Assembly: GCF_001574435.1 (NCBI RefSeq)
Contig: NZ_LOCN01000031.1
Location: 1-64,000 of the forward strand
Reading direction: 5' to 3'
DNA length: 64,000 nucleotides
From: Moritella sp. JT01
GTDB taxonomy: Bacteria > Pseudomonadota > Gammaproteobacteria > Enterobacterales > Moritellaceae
Shown: positions 52,673 through 61,899 of the stretch, in pieces
Layout of the letters: each line of letters opens with the position of its first letter
Numbering within the stretch: the first letter of the stretch is position 1
Program-made: the position numbers and the translations under genes
The notes under the pieces: model-generated
What the model saw: the letters and a program-made list of their open reading frames with translations, nothing else
Database searches by the model: none
Told to the model about the DNA's origin: nothing

Positions 52673-53348
52673 ACGCTTTCGTTTGATCGCGTTGGTACTG
52701 GCGGTACTGGTTAATATTAGTTTAGCGGGATTAATTTATTCTCTCACCATTGGTGGGAATAAAGCGCCGGTGAACGATCCGATCACCATCAACTTTCGTC
52801 AGTTCACTGATTCGAATGTGGAAGAGCAGGACATTACCCCTGAGTTAGAGGTGATCCCAGAGCCGAAACCACAGCAAGATATGGTCGCACTGCCACAATC
52901 GATACTGCCGAGTTTCGATGTGCAGAACATTAATTTAAACAGCAGCATAACCTTGCCTGCGTTAGCAGTACCGATGTTTGATGTCTCTCCACAATTTGTT
53001 GATGTAACGAGTTATATTCAACCCCAAGTCGAAGTTACGCCCGTTGTAGTAACGAATGTAGTGCAAGCGACTACTGGTGAGCCTGAAATTGGTTTTGCAA
53101 AAATATTACGTAAAACTGAACCGCAATATCCGTATAAAGCCAAACGCCTCAGGATTGAAGGGTATGTGTTATTACATATCTTGGTTAATGATGATGGCCG
53201 TGCAGAAGAGATCAAGGTAGTGGAAGAAAAACCACGTGGTTATTTTGCTAAAACATCGCGTAAAGCGGTGCGTCGTTGGCAGTTTGAAAAAGCCCCCGCA
53301 GGTACTGAGGTGTGGAAAAAATGGAGAATGACTTTTGAACTTAACTAA
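52644..53348 (+). CDS. tonB2: TonB-family energy transducer
   Basis: A 234-residue protein: an N-terminal membrane anchor (about 12-33, FRLIALVLAVLVNISLAGLIYSL), a periplasmic Pro/Glu-rich spacer shorter than in classic TonB, and a C-terminal TonB domain ('EPQYPYKAKRLRIEGYVLLHILVNDDGRAEEIKVVEEKP...RKAVRRWQFEKA'). It carries proton-motive energy to outer-membrane TonB-dependent receptors. The start overlaps exbD, and the end overlaps the TPR gene by 14 bases. Confidence 0.92.
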   Translation: MLQLQQRGSKRFRLIALVLAVLVNISLAGLIYSLTIGGNKAPVNDPITINFRQFTDSNVEEQDITPELEVIPEPKPQQDMVALPQSILPSFDVQNINLNSSITLPALAVPMFDVSPQFVDVTSYIQPQVEVTPVVVTNVVQATTGEPEIGFAKILRKTEPQYPYKAKRLRIEGYVLLHILVNDDGRAEEIKVVEEKPRGYFAKTSRKAVRRWQFEKAPAGTEVWKKWRMTFELN

Positions 53349-54702
53349 AGTGAAACAGCATTGTTCAGCCTTGCTATCTGTGACCTCGTTATGCTTGGGC
53401 TTTTTATTATTATCAATATTGCTTTCAATTACTAGCGCAAACGCTAAGCAAGTCCCCGCGTCGGTATATAGTCGTTATATTACCTTAACAACGGCTTTTG
53501 CGAAGATGTCAGCGCAAGACGAGAAACAAACTAAAGCGAAGGTAGAATCGAATAAGATCTTAACGAACGACATTGCTGACTTTTACCAACAGCAGCGTGA
53601 TCACTCGACAGAACGTCAATTGCTGGCCAGTAATTTACAGCTGCAAGTTCTGCTCATGCCGCAGAACTCTCTGCAAGGTTACGAGCAAGCCTATCAAGTG
53701 GTGACTCAGTTATTAAGTTTATCGCTAGAGCTTGAGCAACAACTGATATTCCAGCAATTGGCAGCGCAGTTAGCTGCATCGTTAACAACAGAAACTGTCG
53801 CGACGAAAGGACAAGAAAGCAAGTCGTGGAACTTGGTCGCAAAACACCTTAATGCTTGGTTTACGCTGGTGGACAAACTCGATGAAAAACAACACGAAAA
53901 ATATAAAATTACTATAGCAAAACAAGCCAGTAATGCCGCATTATTAGCGCAAGCCTATTATTTACAAGACAAGTTAACTGCCGCCCTAACGCCATCAAAA
54001 CGTGCTTATCAATTAGTACCCAAAAATGAATCTTATCTGCAATTGTTATTAGCTTTGTTACAGCGTTTAGAGCAAGACAAACAGCTTAATAAACACCTTG
54101 AAATTGCGGTCGTGGATTTCCCTAAGTCAAAAGATTATTGGGAACGACTGGCGTATAGCTACCTGACTTTAGAGCAGAATAAATCCGCGTTATCGACATT
54201 GGCGATCACTCGTAATCAAGGTTTGCTCACCGCACAAGGTTATCGCGTATTAGCCTCGCTATATCTACAGCAACAACAGCCTCGATTAGCCGCCGCTGTG
54301 TATTTAGAAGGAGCTGAAAAGAAATTATTGCAGCAAGATAGCGCTTATTTTAAAGGCTTGAGTAATGCGTGGTTAATGGCGCGTGAACGTAGCATGGCAC
54401 TTATTGTTTTAGCCCAGGCTGCTGACGCAGGCATTAAGTTAGCCAAACATGACCAACAGCAAGCGCAGTTATTGTATTTAGAAGCACGTTGGTCAGAAGC
54501 GGAATTAGCGTATGCAGCGTTGTTGGATCATGGTGTTAAGGGCGAAGATCAAAAGACCTTACTCATGACTGACAAATGGCGTTTTTTATTAGCCGTCAGC
54601 CAGATTGAACAAGGTAAAAAAGCACAAGCGAAAGATAATTTATTGCTATTACAGACCAAACAATATCAAGGTTACAGTAAAGGGTGGTTAGCGCAGTTGT
54701 AA
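53335..54702 (+). CDS. TPR-repeat protein closing the TonB2-type operon
   Basis: A 455-residue protein with a signal/anchor segment (about 15-37, 'LCLGFLLLSILLSITSANA') and a helical-repeat body containing TPR-like units, clearest at 230-330 ('AYQLVPKNESYLQLLLALLQRL', 'YWERLAYSYLTLEQNKSALSTLAITRN'). A TPR gene closes many Vibrio-type TonB2 clusters, and some contribute to receptor-specific transport. It overlaps tonB by 14 bases. It is probably envelope-located. Confidence 0.82.
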   Translation: MNLTKVKQHCSALLSVTSLCLGFLLLSILLSITSANAKQVPASVYSRYITLTTAFAKMSAQDEKQTKAKVESNKILTNDIADFYQQQRDHSTERQLLASNLQLQVLLMPQNSLQGYEQAYQVVTQLLSLSLELEQQLIFQQLAAQLAASLTTETVATKGQESKSWNLVAKHLNAWFTLVDKLDEKQHEKYKITIAKQASNAALLAQAYYLQDKLTAALTPSKRAYQLVPKNESYLQLLLALLQRLEQDKQLNKHLEIAVVDFPKSKDYWERLAYSYLTLEQNKSALSTLAITRNQGLLTAQGYRVLASLYLQQQQPRLAAAVYLEGAEKKLLQQDSAYFKGLSNAWLMARERSMALIVLAQAADAGIKLAKHDQQQAQLLYLEARWSEAELAYAALLDHGVKGEDQKTLLMTDKWRFLLAVSQIEQGKKAQAKDNLLLLQTKQYQGYSKGWLAQL

Positions 54703-54805
54703 ATCGTAATGTCATCTTAAGTGATGATAGCGTGGTTATACATGCTAATAAACTTACTTACAATAGAGTATTTATCTAATAGTGGCTAGGGCAGGGTTAT
54801 TAAAT

Positions 54806-54842
54806 GCCTTCTATAGTTAAATGATAAAAATATATAGAAGGC
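54806..54842 (+). promoter_or_regulatory. Hairpin burying the ribosome-binding site
   Basis: GCCTTCTATA (54806-54815) and TATAGAAGGC (54833-54842) form a perfect 10-bp stem around 17 bases. The 3' arm contains AGAAGG (54836-54841), the only Shine-Dalgarno candidate, 8 bases before the ATG at 54850. Pairing would block translation. Confidence 0.55.
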
Positions 54843-54849
54843 AACCGTA

Positions 54850-55209
54850 ATGAAACTATCTAATATAGTACAGCGTGGTTGGGAAGCCGTTGACAGAGGT
54901 GATTTCGATACCTTAGTCGCTGATTACACAGATGATATTACATTCATAATGCCCGGGCAGGAGAATATAGTGAGAGGGCTGACGACGTTTCGCACTGTGC
55001 TAGACCAGCTGGGTGGCTTACTTCCTCCTGGTTTCGAGATCACAGAACTTCGTCAGATTGAAGGAGAAAATGAAGTCGTCTCAATCGTTGAATGGAAATC
55101 AAATAAAATAGAGTTCTCCGCATTATCCGTCTTGTTCAGATTTGAAGGCGACAAAATTTATGAGGAAAGGTGGTTCGTCGATACCGAACAATGGAAACGC
55201 CTATTTTGA
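54850..55209 (+). CDS. Small NTF2/SnoaL-like protein
   Basis: A 119-residue single-domain protein of the NTF2-like superfamily: 'GWEAVDRGDFDTLVADYTDDITFIMPGQENIVRGLTTFRTVLDQLGGLLPPGFEI' and 'ALSVLFRFEGDKIYEERWFVDTEQW'. No signal peptide. The family covers small hydrolases, isomerases and binding proteins, so no reaction can be assigned. It stands alone, with an unusual hairpin over its ribosome-binding site. It is not close in sequence to the exported tandem protein at 1067. Confidence 0.8.
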   Translation: MKLSNIVQRGWEAVDRGDFDTLVADYTDDITFIMPGQENIVRGLTTFRTVLDQLGGLLPPGFEITELRQIEGENEVVSIVEWKSNKIEFSALSVLFRFEGDKIYEERWFVDTEQWKRLF

Positions 55210-55395
55210 ACAGCTGAGAAATATTATAATTTAAAGCGGGGCTTGTTATCATAAGTTTAGTTCCGCTGCACATTCTCGCTATCACTTTTTATTTAAATAT
55301 TACGTGCAACTTTATCGTGCAAATAGACATACATTAAATTACGATTTGATTCGATGCACAGGTACCGTTACTTCATAAATAAAGAGTTAATAACT

Positions 55396-56436
55396 ATGGC
55401 TTTAGCACCGATTAAAACAGCCGTTATCGGCTATGGGTTTTCTGCAAAAACTTTCCATATCCCCTTTCTTACTAGCCTGCCTGAGTTTGAGTTAGTTGCC
55501 ATTAGCAGTAGCCAGCGTGATGCTGTTGTTACTGATTTTCCTACCGTCGATCATTACACGACAGCCGACGATCTTCTTACGAACTCTGATGCCGAACTTG
55601 TCATTATTACTGCGCCCAATGATGTGCATTTTTGTTTAGCAAAACAGGCCTTAGAAAATAACAAACATGTTGTTCTCGAAAAGCCGTTTGTCACCAATAT
55701 TGCTGATGGTGAAGCATTAATCGAATTAGCCGTCGAGAAAGGGCTTGTTCTGAGCGTTTATCATAATCGTCGTTGGGATGGTGATTTCCTTACCGTTAAA
55801 AAATTAATTGAAGAAGATCGTATTGGGGAACTGAAGAGTTTCGAATCTCATTTTGACCGTTTCCGGCCTGCAGTACGTCAACGCTGGCGTGAACAAGCTG
55901 CTAATGGAGGAGGTATTTTATTTGATTTAGGCCCACATCTGCTTGATCAAGCGTTGGCATTGTTTGGTGTACCAGATGCGATCACTGCTCAATGTTTAAT
56001 AATGCGAGAGGATTCAACGAACGTAGATTATTTTAATCTTGTACTGCATTACCCCAATCAAGTGACAACCCTGCATGCTGATCTATTCAGTGCTGGTCCA
56101 AATAAACGTTTCAGCGTTAAGGGTTCGAAAGGTAGTTATGAAAAATATGGATTAGATCCACAAGAAGCGCGTTTAATTGCGGGTGTATTACCTGTCGATG
56201 CATGTTGGGCCGATGAAACAGCTGAGCAATACGGTTGTCTATATAGCGCTGATGATGCTGAAATAATAACAACGGAACGTGGTTGTTATCAGCAGTATTT
56301 TTTTTCAATGGCTAATGCGATTCGATTGAAGACCAAACCACCGGTCACAGCAGAAGAAGCGCTGTTGAATATTAAATTAATTGAACTGGCTATGGAAAGT
56401 AGCCGCTTAGGCAAGACTTTATCAGTGACGTTGTAA
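55396..56436 (+). CDS. Gfo/Idh/MocA-family oxidoreductase
   Basis: A 346-residue NAD(P)-dependent dehydrogenase, the same length as E. coli YdgJ, to which it looks similar. The N-terminal Rossmann domain has 'IKTAVIGYGFSAKTFHIPFL' and the family's 'VVLEKPFVTN' with the conserved Lys. The C-terminal domain contains 'GGGILFDLGPHLLDQALALFG', with the His that helps catalysis. The substrate is probably a sugar or polyol. The ATG at 55396 (MALAPIKTAV) is preferred over the frame start at 55354, which adds 14 residues without homology. Monocistronic. Confidence 0.9.
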   Translation: MALAPIKTAVIGYGFSAKTFHIPFLTSLPEFELVAISSSQRDAVVTDFPTVDHYTTADDLLTNSDAELVIITAPNDVHFCLAKQALENNKHVVLEKPFVTNIADGEALIELAVEKGLVLSVYHNRRWDGDFLTVKKLIEEDRIGELKSFESHFDRFRPAVRQRWREQAANGGGILFDLGPHLLDQALALFGVPDAITAQCLIMREDSTNVDYFNLVLHYPNQVTTLHADLFSAGPNKRFSVKGSKGSYEKYGLDPQEARLIAGVLPVDACWADETAEQYGCLYSADDAEIITTERGCYQQYFFSMANAIRLKTKPPVTAEEALLNIKLIELAMESSRLGKTLSVTL

Positions 56437-56441
56437 TGACA

Positions 56442-56475
56442 GTAAGAGGCAGAGATAAGATCTGCCTCTACTTAC
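56442..56475. terminator. Bidirectional hairpin terminator
   Basis: GTAAGAGGCAGA (56442-56453) pairs with TCTGCCTCT-A-CTTAC (56461-56475) with one bulge. It separates the convergent oxidoreductase and yheS genes. Confidence 0.75.
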
Positions 56476-56483
56476 TATGTCGT

Positions 56484-58397
56484 TTAAGCGTGTTCGCTTT
56501 CTTCAACCATCTCTTCAAGCTGTTCGTTCAAGTCCATCCAGGTGGTTTCAGCATCTTCAATCGCCACAACAAACTTCGCTTGCTCGCTTAATGCGGTTTT
56601 TAGCTTAGCTTTGTTTTGATCTTCATAAATACTGGTTTCACTGAGTTGTGTTTCAACGGCTGTCAGCTTGTCGCCTAAGGTTTCGAGCTGCTTGTCGATT
56701 TTTTCAATGTGCTTGCGTACTGGTTGCGTTAATTTACGTAATTCAGCGGCTTTACGTTTTTGATCTTTCTTCGCTTGGGCACTGTTAGCGCCAGTATTGA
56801 TCACTTGCGTGGCTTGCTTCTCAACTTTTTGTTGTTCGCTTAACCAGCTATGGTAATCATCTAAGTCGCCGTCAAACGGTAATACCTTTTTATCGTGTAC
56901 CAGGTACAGCTCATCAGTCGTAGAGCGTAATAAGTGACGATCATGCGATACTACAATCATAGCGCCTTCGAAGCCTTGTAGGGCCACTGACAGCGCGTGA
57001 CGCATTTCCAAATCCAAGTGGTTGGTTGGTTCATCAAGGAGTAACAGGTTCGGTTTTTGCCATACGATCAGGGCTAATACCAAACGCGCTTTTTCACCAC
57101 CCGAGAATGGACCGACGAGATCTAATGCTTTTTCACCGATGAAACCAAAACCGCCTAAGAATTTACGCAGTTCTAATTCTGTTTTATCGGGCGCAAGACG
57201 CACCATGTGTTGTAATGGCGTCTCGTCCAAACGTAAGAATTCTAATTGGTGCTGAGCAAAGTAACCGACTTTTGAATTCGGATTAACTTCTAACGAGCCT
57301 CTTAGTGGCGCCATTTCAGCAGACAACAATTTAATTAATGTTGATTTACCTGCGCCGTTACGACCCAATAAACCAATACGGCTGCCTGGAACTAGATTCA
57401 ACTTAATGTTATCAAGAATCAGGGTGTCGCCATAACCTGCACACACATTTTCCATTGTTAACAACGGCATTGGCAGCGCATCTGGTTTTAAGAAACGAAA
57501 GCTAAATTGCGAATCAGCATTGGCCGCAGAAATAAGCTCCATACGTTCCATCGCTTTGATACGACTTTGCGCTTGTTTCGCTTTTGATGCTTTGTAACGG
57601 AAACGATCGATATAGCTTTGCATGTGGGCAACTTCACGTTGTTGCTTTTCAAACATCGATTGCTGTTGTGATAGCTTTTCGGCACGTTGTTTTTCGAACG
57701 AGGTGTAGTCACCTGTGTATTCATTCAGTTTTTGATCTTCAACGTGAATGATCTTGGTAATAATGGCATCGAGGAAATCACGGTCATGTGAGATCAGCAT
57801 TAAGGTACCGTCATACTGTTTTAACCATTTTTCTAACCAAATAACCGCATCTAAATCCAAATGGTTGGTTGGTTCATCAAGTAGCAATAAGTCAGAACGA
57901 CATAATAGTGCTTGGGCTAGGTTTAAGCGCATACGCCAACCACCCGAGAAACTTTGTACTGACAGTTGCTGTTTGTCTTCGCTAAAACCTAAACCTGATA
58001 ATAACTCAGAACAACGCGCGTTAATGCTATAAGCACCAATCGCATCAAGTTTGCCGTGGATCTCTGCAATCTTATTACCGTTATCCGCCGCTTCTGCTTG
58101 TGCAAGGTCTGCTTCTAGTTGACGGAATCCGGTATCGCCATCAAGTACATAATCATGCGCGCTGCGATCGAGTGCTGGTGTTTCCTGTTTGACACTCGAC
58201 ACTTGCCAGCTGCTTGGATAGGTTAGGCTACCATTATCCAAACTAATTTCATGGCGAATAAGGGCAAATAGACTGGATTTACCACAGCCATTCTTACCGA
58301 CTAAACCAACCTTTTGACCTGGGTTGATTTTGGCACTGGTGTTCGTAATAAGTGGCTTGCCACCACGCAGAAGTTCAATATCGCTAGCTATGATCAT
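56484..58397 (-). CDS. yheS: ABC-F family ATPase YheS
   Basis: A 637-residue soluble protein, exactly the length of E. coli YheS and similar across it. Two ABC domains have Walker A GKNGCGKSS and GRNGAGKST, signatures FSGGWRMRLNLAQAL and FSGGEKARLVLAL, and Walker B 'LLLLDEPTNHLDLDA' / 'LLLLDEPTNHLDLEM'. Between them is the P-site tRNA-interaction linker, and a charged coiled-coil tail follows from about 540. ABC-F factors act on stalled ribosomes; YheS has been tied to peptide-dependent stalls. It is divergent from yheV-slyD. Confidence 0.95.
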   Translation of the reverse strand: MIIASDIELLRGGKPLITNTSAKINPGQKVGLVGKNGCGKSSLFALIRHEISLDNGSLTYPSSWQVSSVKQETPALDRSAHDYVLDGDTGFRQLEADLAQAEAADNGNKIAEIHGKLDAIGAYSINARCSELLSGLGFSEDKQQLSVQSFSGGWRMRLNLAQALLCRSDLLLLDEPTNHLDLDAVIWLEKWLKQYDGTLMLISHDRDFLDAIITKIIHVEDQKLNEYTGDYTSFEKQRAEKLSQQQSMFEKQQREVAHMQSYIDRFRYKASKAKQAQSRIKAMERMELISAANADSQFSFRFLKPDALPMPLLTMENVCAGYGDTLILDNIKLNLVPGSRIGLLGRNGAGKSTLIKLLSAEMAPLRGSLEVNPNSKVGYFAQHQLEFLRLDETPLQHMVRLAPDKTELELRKFLGGFGFIGEKALDLVGPFSGGEKARLVLALIVWQKPNLLLLDEPTNHLDLEMRHALSVALQGFEGAMIVVSHDRHLLRSTTDELYLVHDKKVLPFDGDLDDYHSWLSEQQKVEKQATQVINTGANSAQAKKDQKRKAAELRKLTQPVRKHIEKIDKQLETLGDKLTAVETQLSETSIYEDQNKAKLKTALSEQAKFVVAIEDAETTWMDLNEQLEEMVEESEHA

Positions 58398-58586
58398 ATG
58401 AGGGCTATTAGTAACTATAATTGCGGCGATTTTAGCCGATTTACGCGCAGTTTAAAATGTTAAACTTTGAAATTTGTACCAAGAATAAAGTACACTCATA
58501 GTTAAACGAGGGTAATAGACCAAGAATCAGCAACGATACGCTGATGATTTAAGTTAACTTACGTCGTAAATGACTGGGAGGTTGCA

Positions 58587-58790
58587 GTGGTTGAACGGAA
58601 GAAAAAACGCTTTGTCGCCGGTGCTAAGTGCCCGACGTGCAATGAAATAGATGTGATCCAGCTATTTCAAGTGAATGAGGTAGAAACAATTGAATGTGTC
58701 AGTTGTGGCTATACGCAAGCGCAAGCCGATGGAGAGGTGAGTACCGCCACCCGCGATTTTGAACAAATGATAGGTGTCTTTAAACCATAA
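58587..58790 (+). CDS. yheV: YheV-family zinc-ribbon protein
   Basis: A 67-residue protein with a zinc-ribbon pattern, CPTC (20-23) and CVSC (39-42), in 'VAGAKCPTCNEIDVIQLF' and 'ETIECVSCGYTQ'. It begins at a GTG (58587), supported by GGGAGG 5 bases upstream. The family is uncharacterised. It neighbours slyD, as in E. coli, and is probably co-transcribed with it. Confidence 0.88.
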   Translation: MVERKKKRFVAGAKCPTCNEIDVIQLFQVNEVETIECVSCGYTQAQADGEVSTATRDFEQMIGVFKP

Positions 58791-58846
58791 TTTTAGATTG
58801 GTTTAAGGTGCACCAAAGACAGTTAATTAGCATTAAGAGAATAAAT

Positions 58847-59425
58847 ATGTTTATTGAAGCAAACTCAGTAGTAGTACTACACTTCGCAGTAACAGACGAT
58901 AAAGGCGAGCTTATCGATGATACGCGTGATTCATCACCACTGGAATTCTTAATGGGTTCTGGTTACCTGGTTCCTGGTCTTGAAGCTGAATTAGAAGGTC
59001 TAGCAGTAGGTAACGAATTTGACGTGACAATTCAACCTGAACAAGGTTATGGCATCTACGATCCTGATCTTGTTCAAGAAGTACCTGCTGAGTTATTCGA
59101 CGGCGTTGAAGGTGTTGAACCGGGTATGGCATTCAGTGCAGACACTGATGCGGGTCACCGTACGGTTATCGTCACTGGCGTTGAAGATGACGTCATTATT
59201 GTTGATGCTAACCACCCGTTTGCAGGTCGTACACTGCAGTTTAACGGTGAAGTTATCGGTATTCGTGAAGCGACAGAAGAAGAACTAGAGCACGGTCATA
59301 TCCATGGCGCTGGCGGTTGTGGTCATGACCATGGACACGAGCATGATCACGATCATGAAGGCGGCTGTTGTGGTTCTGAAGAACCAAAAGAAGAGAAAAA
59401 AGACGGTTGCTGCGGCGGTCACTAG
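58847..59425 (+). CDS. slyD: FKBP-type prolyl isomerase and nickel chaperone SlyD
   Basis: A 192-residue protein starting MFIEANSVVVLHFAVTDDKGELID, with the FKBP/IF (insert-in-flap) fold to about residue 150 and a metal-binding tail: three histidine-rich clusters and three CC/CGC motifs ('GGCGHDHGHEHDHDHEGGCC', 'DGCCGGH'). It catalyses prolyl isomerisation and binds nickel and zinc for metalloenzyme maturation. The ATG at 58847 gives the family start; the frame is open to 58808. It forms a likely unit with yheV. Confidence 0.95.
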   Translation: MFIEANSVVVLHFAVTDDKGELIDDTRDSSPLEFLMGSGYLVPGLEAELEGLAVGNEFDVTIQPEQGYGIYDPDLVQEVPAELFDGVEGVEPGMAFSADTDAGHRTVIVTGVEDDVIIVDANHPFAGRTLQFNGEVIGIREATEEELEHGHIHGAGGCGHDHGHEHDHDHEGGCCGSEEPKEEKKDGCCGGH

Positions 59426-59503
59426 TCGTTAGACATCTTAGGGTGTCGGTTATTGATTGTCGATGACCCACAATAACAATTAAATTTCGGTTTAATTAAA
59501 AGC

Positions 59504-59532
59504 AAAATGCCAGTCACTGTGACTGGCATTTT
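59504..59532. terminator. Bidirectional terminator between slyD and slyX
   Basis: A 29-base perfect inverted repeat centred on 59518: AAAATGCCAGTCAC, T, GTGACTGGCATTTT. Convergent genes on both sides. Confidence 0.88.
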
Positions 59533-59590
59533 ATTGTTTACAGTAAATAACCTGCTATATTTGCTCTCGGCAACCACAGCCATTCACGTA

Positions 59591-59812
59591 TTAATAATGC
59601 GGTGGCGGTGTCTCATCTGCTTCGCTTGCTAATCCACTACCCACTTGCATTGTTTTGATGCGACTAATTAAAAAAGTCAGCTGTACTTTCTGATCTTCAA
59701 GTATTTTTTGCTGATCAATAATGGCATTATTTAATTGTTCGATAGTGTCGTCTTGAAAACTTAGTTTCATCTCTAAGTCACAAACACGCTCTTCTAATTG
59801 CTGAATTTCCAT
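59591..59812 (-). CDS. slyX: SlyX family protein
   Basis: A 73-residue coiled-coil protein (MEIQQLEERVCDLEMKLSFQDDTIEQLNNAIIDQQ) ending in a Pro/His tail (ETPPPHY), both typical of SlyX. The function is unknown. The slyD-slyX-fkpA neighbourhood, with slyX on the opposite strand to the other two, matches enterobacteria. Confidence 0.92.
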   Translation of the reverse strand: MEIQQLEERVCDLEMKLSFQDDTIEQLNNAIIDQQKILEDQKVQLTFLISRIKTMQVGSGLASEADETPPPHY

Positions 59813-60065
59813 GTTTTTCCGCTATGGCTGTAATTTTATGAACTAAGTTTAACATGTAATGTCGATTTATTTGAGCTGAAATACTAGGCTAGATAGGATG
59901 TAAAATTAAGTAAAGTTGGATGATTTATCATTTTTTACATTTATAGTTGTTAATAACTTGTATGGAAGCATCAAATAGTTATGATAATACTAGGTAGTTA
60001 TTAGGTATAAGTAACTTAGCACGTAGTTGTGGAATTACACTGCATTATTTTAATTAGGTATTTCG

Positions 60066-60821
60066 ATGAAAAAATTTTTTAAAGTAACGGTACTCGCTTC
60101 AGCAGTATCTCTGTTGGCTGCATGCGGTCAAGAAGCACAAGAAGCTCCAGCAGAAAAAGTAACAGACATTCAAACATACACTGAAGATCAACAAGCGGCT
60201 TATGCAATCGGTTCAATTGTTGCACGCAACTTGGTTGCACCACTTAAGCGTCAAGAAGAGCTAGGTGCACCATTAGATAAGAAAATTATCGTTCAAGGTA
60301 TTACTGATGCGTTAAACGAAGCAACGCAATTATCTGATGAAGAATTACAAACTGTATTAAAAGCGTATGACGAGAAAATGAATACGCTATCAACTGAAGC
60401 TGAACGTGTAGAAAGCAAAAAAGCAGACGTGGATGCAAAAAAATTCTTTGCTGAAAATGGCAAGAAAGAAGGTATCACCACGACTGAATCTGGTCTTCAA
60501 TATGAAGTACTAGCAACCGGTACGGGCGAGCAAGCAACACCAAATGATACGGTTACTGTACATTACACTGGTTCATTATTAGACGGTTCTGTATTTGACA
60601 GTTCTGTTGAACGTGGCGAACCAGCAACATTTGCACTTAACCGTGTTATTCCTGGTTGGACTGAAGGCGTGGCGCTAATGAATGTGGGTAGTAAGTATAA
60701 ATTATACATCCCATCTGAATTAGGTTACGGCGCACAAGGTGCGGGTGCTGATATTCCACCAAATTCAACATTAATATTTGAAGTTGAATTATTAGAAATC
60801 GCTGGCCAAGACAAGCAATAA
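60066..60821 (+). CDS. fkpA: FkpA-type periplasmic prolyl isomerase, predicted lipoprotein
   Basis: A 251-residue FKBP. The N-terminal dimerisation domain ('[12 protein letters not shown]'...'[12 protein letters not shown]') precedes the catalytic FKBP domain ('[60 protein letters not shown]'). It helps fold outer-membrane and periplasmic proteins. The signal ends LLAACG with Cys20, a lipobox; E. coli FkpA is a soluble periplasmic protein without it, so this one should be lipid-anchored. It is followed by a clear terminator. Confidence 0.93.
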   Translation: MKKFFKVTVLASAVSLLAACGQEAQEAPAEKVTDIQTYTEDQQAAYAIGSIVARNLVAPLKRQEELGAPLDKKIIVQGITDALNEATQLSDEELQTVLKAYDEKMNTLSTEAERVESKKADVDAKKFFAENGKKEGITTTESGLQYEVLATGTGEQATPNDTVTVHYTGSLLDGSVFDSSVERGEPATFALNRVIPGWTEGVALMNVGSKYKLYIPSELGYGAQGAGADIPPNSTLIFEVELLEIAGQDKQ

Positions 60822-60836
60822 AAATAATGTTAACTG

Positions 60837-60872
60837 AAAACCCATTCATGTTTGACGACGTGAATGGGTTTT
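60837..60872. terminator. Bidirectional terminator after fkpA
   Basis: AAAACCCATTCA (60837-60848), 12-base loop, TGAATGGGTTTT (60861-60872), followed by TT. A perfect stem between convergent fkpA and rsd. Confidence 0.9.
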
Positions 60873-60905
60873 TTATTGGCTGGAGTTAAATCAAATGTAC
60901 AGTAC

Positions 60906-61394
60906 TTATTCTGCGTCGACCACTTCGCGATGATAAGTCGCTAGGGTATATAGCAATTTATCTTCTAATTCAAAACGCTGTTCCAATAGCTCACCGACTT
61001 TTGACATATCATTATCTAAAGACAGCAGAAGTGTGTCGTCATTTTTATTTGCTTCTGCGTATTTATCATTGAATTCAACCAGTGCTTCTGTCGTTAACAC
61101 TATCTTAGGTTGGATTTTTTGTGCGAGGGTAAGGCTTTTTGCGCTGTGTTCTGCACATTGAGACACGATCTGGTCATAAACTTCAAAATGGCCCGTAGAT
61201 AAATAATCAATTAAGATTTGGCAGAAGGCTTGTAGTTCATCTTGGCTGGGTAATACGGCGGTTTTTTCAAATGGGGGTAAGCCTTCGAGTTTGCAATAAT
61301 CGACAATCAGTTCTTGTCGCTCTTCTAGCCAATGATCGATGGCGTTGTGCGTGCCGCCCCAAGCTTGTTGCGCTTGTTCTAATTTGGTTAACAT
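60906..61394 (-). CDS. rsd: Regulator of sigma D (Rsd)
   Basis: A 162-residue helical protein beginning MLTKLEQAQQAWGGTHNAIDHWLEERQELIVDYCKLEGLPP, the family hallmark. E. coli Rsd binds sigma-70, shifts RNA polymerase toward alternative sigma factors in stationary phase and also stimulates SpoT. It is divergent from hemE, as in E. coli where rsd lies near thiC/hemE. Confidence 0.92.
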   Translation of the reverse strand: MLTKLEQAQQAWGGTHNAIDHWLEERQELIVDYCKLEGLPPFEKTAVLPSQDELQAFCQILIDYLSTGHFEVYDQIVSQCAEHSAKSLTLAQKIQPKIVLTTEALVEFNDKYAEANKNDDTLLLSLDNDMSKVGELLEQRFELEDKLLYTLATYHREVVDAE

Positions 61395-61899
61395 ATGACT
61401 TACTCCATGTACCCTTAAAAAAATAAGGTTTCCTATTTCTAAATTCTTTACCGTAAAACGTCAACACTATTTTATCTGGTCAAACCTGATTAATTAGCAC
61501 CACAGTAATAGATTTATCTACTAAAGGACGATTACTGATTTGAAACTGTTGTATGTCTAATCATAGCACATAAGTCTTTGTTATGACTGATTTTTGGTTT
61601 TGAAGAGAGAGCTTGTTAATGAATTGTGATTAAGGTCTCTGATTCGATTAGTACTAATTGCGTAAATTAATTGCGCTAATTGAAACATAGATTGAATGAG
61701 CCGTAATAGGCAATTTAAAGCTGTTGTTTTTTTCTTCGCTCAGTCAGTAATCTTGGCCAAATTTTTTATATTTTGGCGTTAATCCCCTGTTATGATCAAC
61801 TTGTTGTTAAATTAACGGTGAAAATGGCGTCAGATATTTTGTCAATTGTTGAATAATGTTACAATCACGCCATATTAGAGCCGCAATTCAGGAAAGGAT
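61395..61899. other. 505-bp divergent region between rsd and hemE
   Basis: No coding frame. Near the rsd start is CCTTA-AAAAAA-TAAGG (a small A+T hairpin). Toward hemE, TTGTCA (61839-61844) and TACAAT (61860-61865) could be promoter hexamers, but with only 15 bases between them. The hemE ribosome site AGGAAAGG is clear. The remainder is A+T-rich and unassigned; its length leaves room for a small RNA. Confidence 0.5.
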
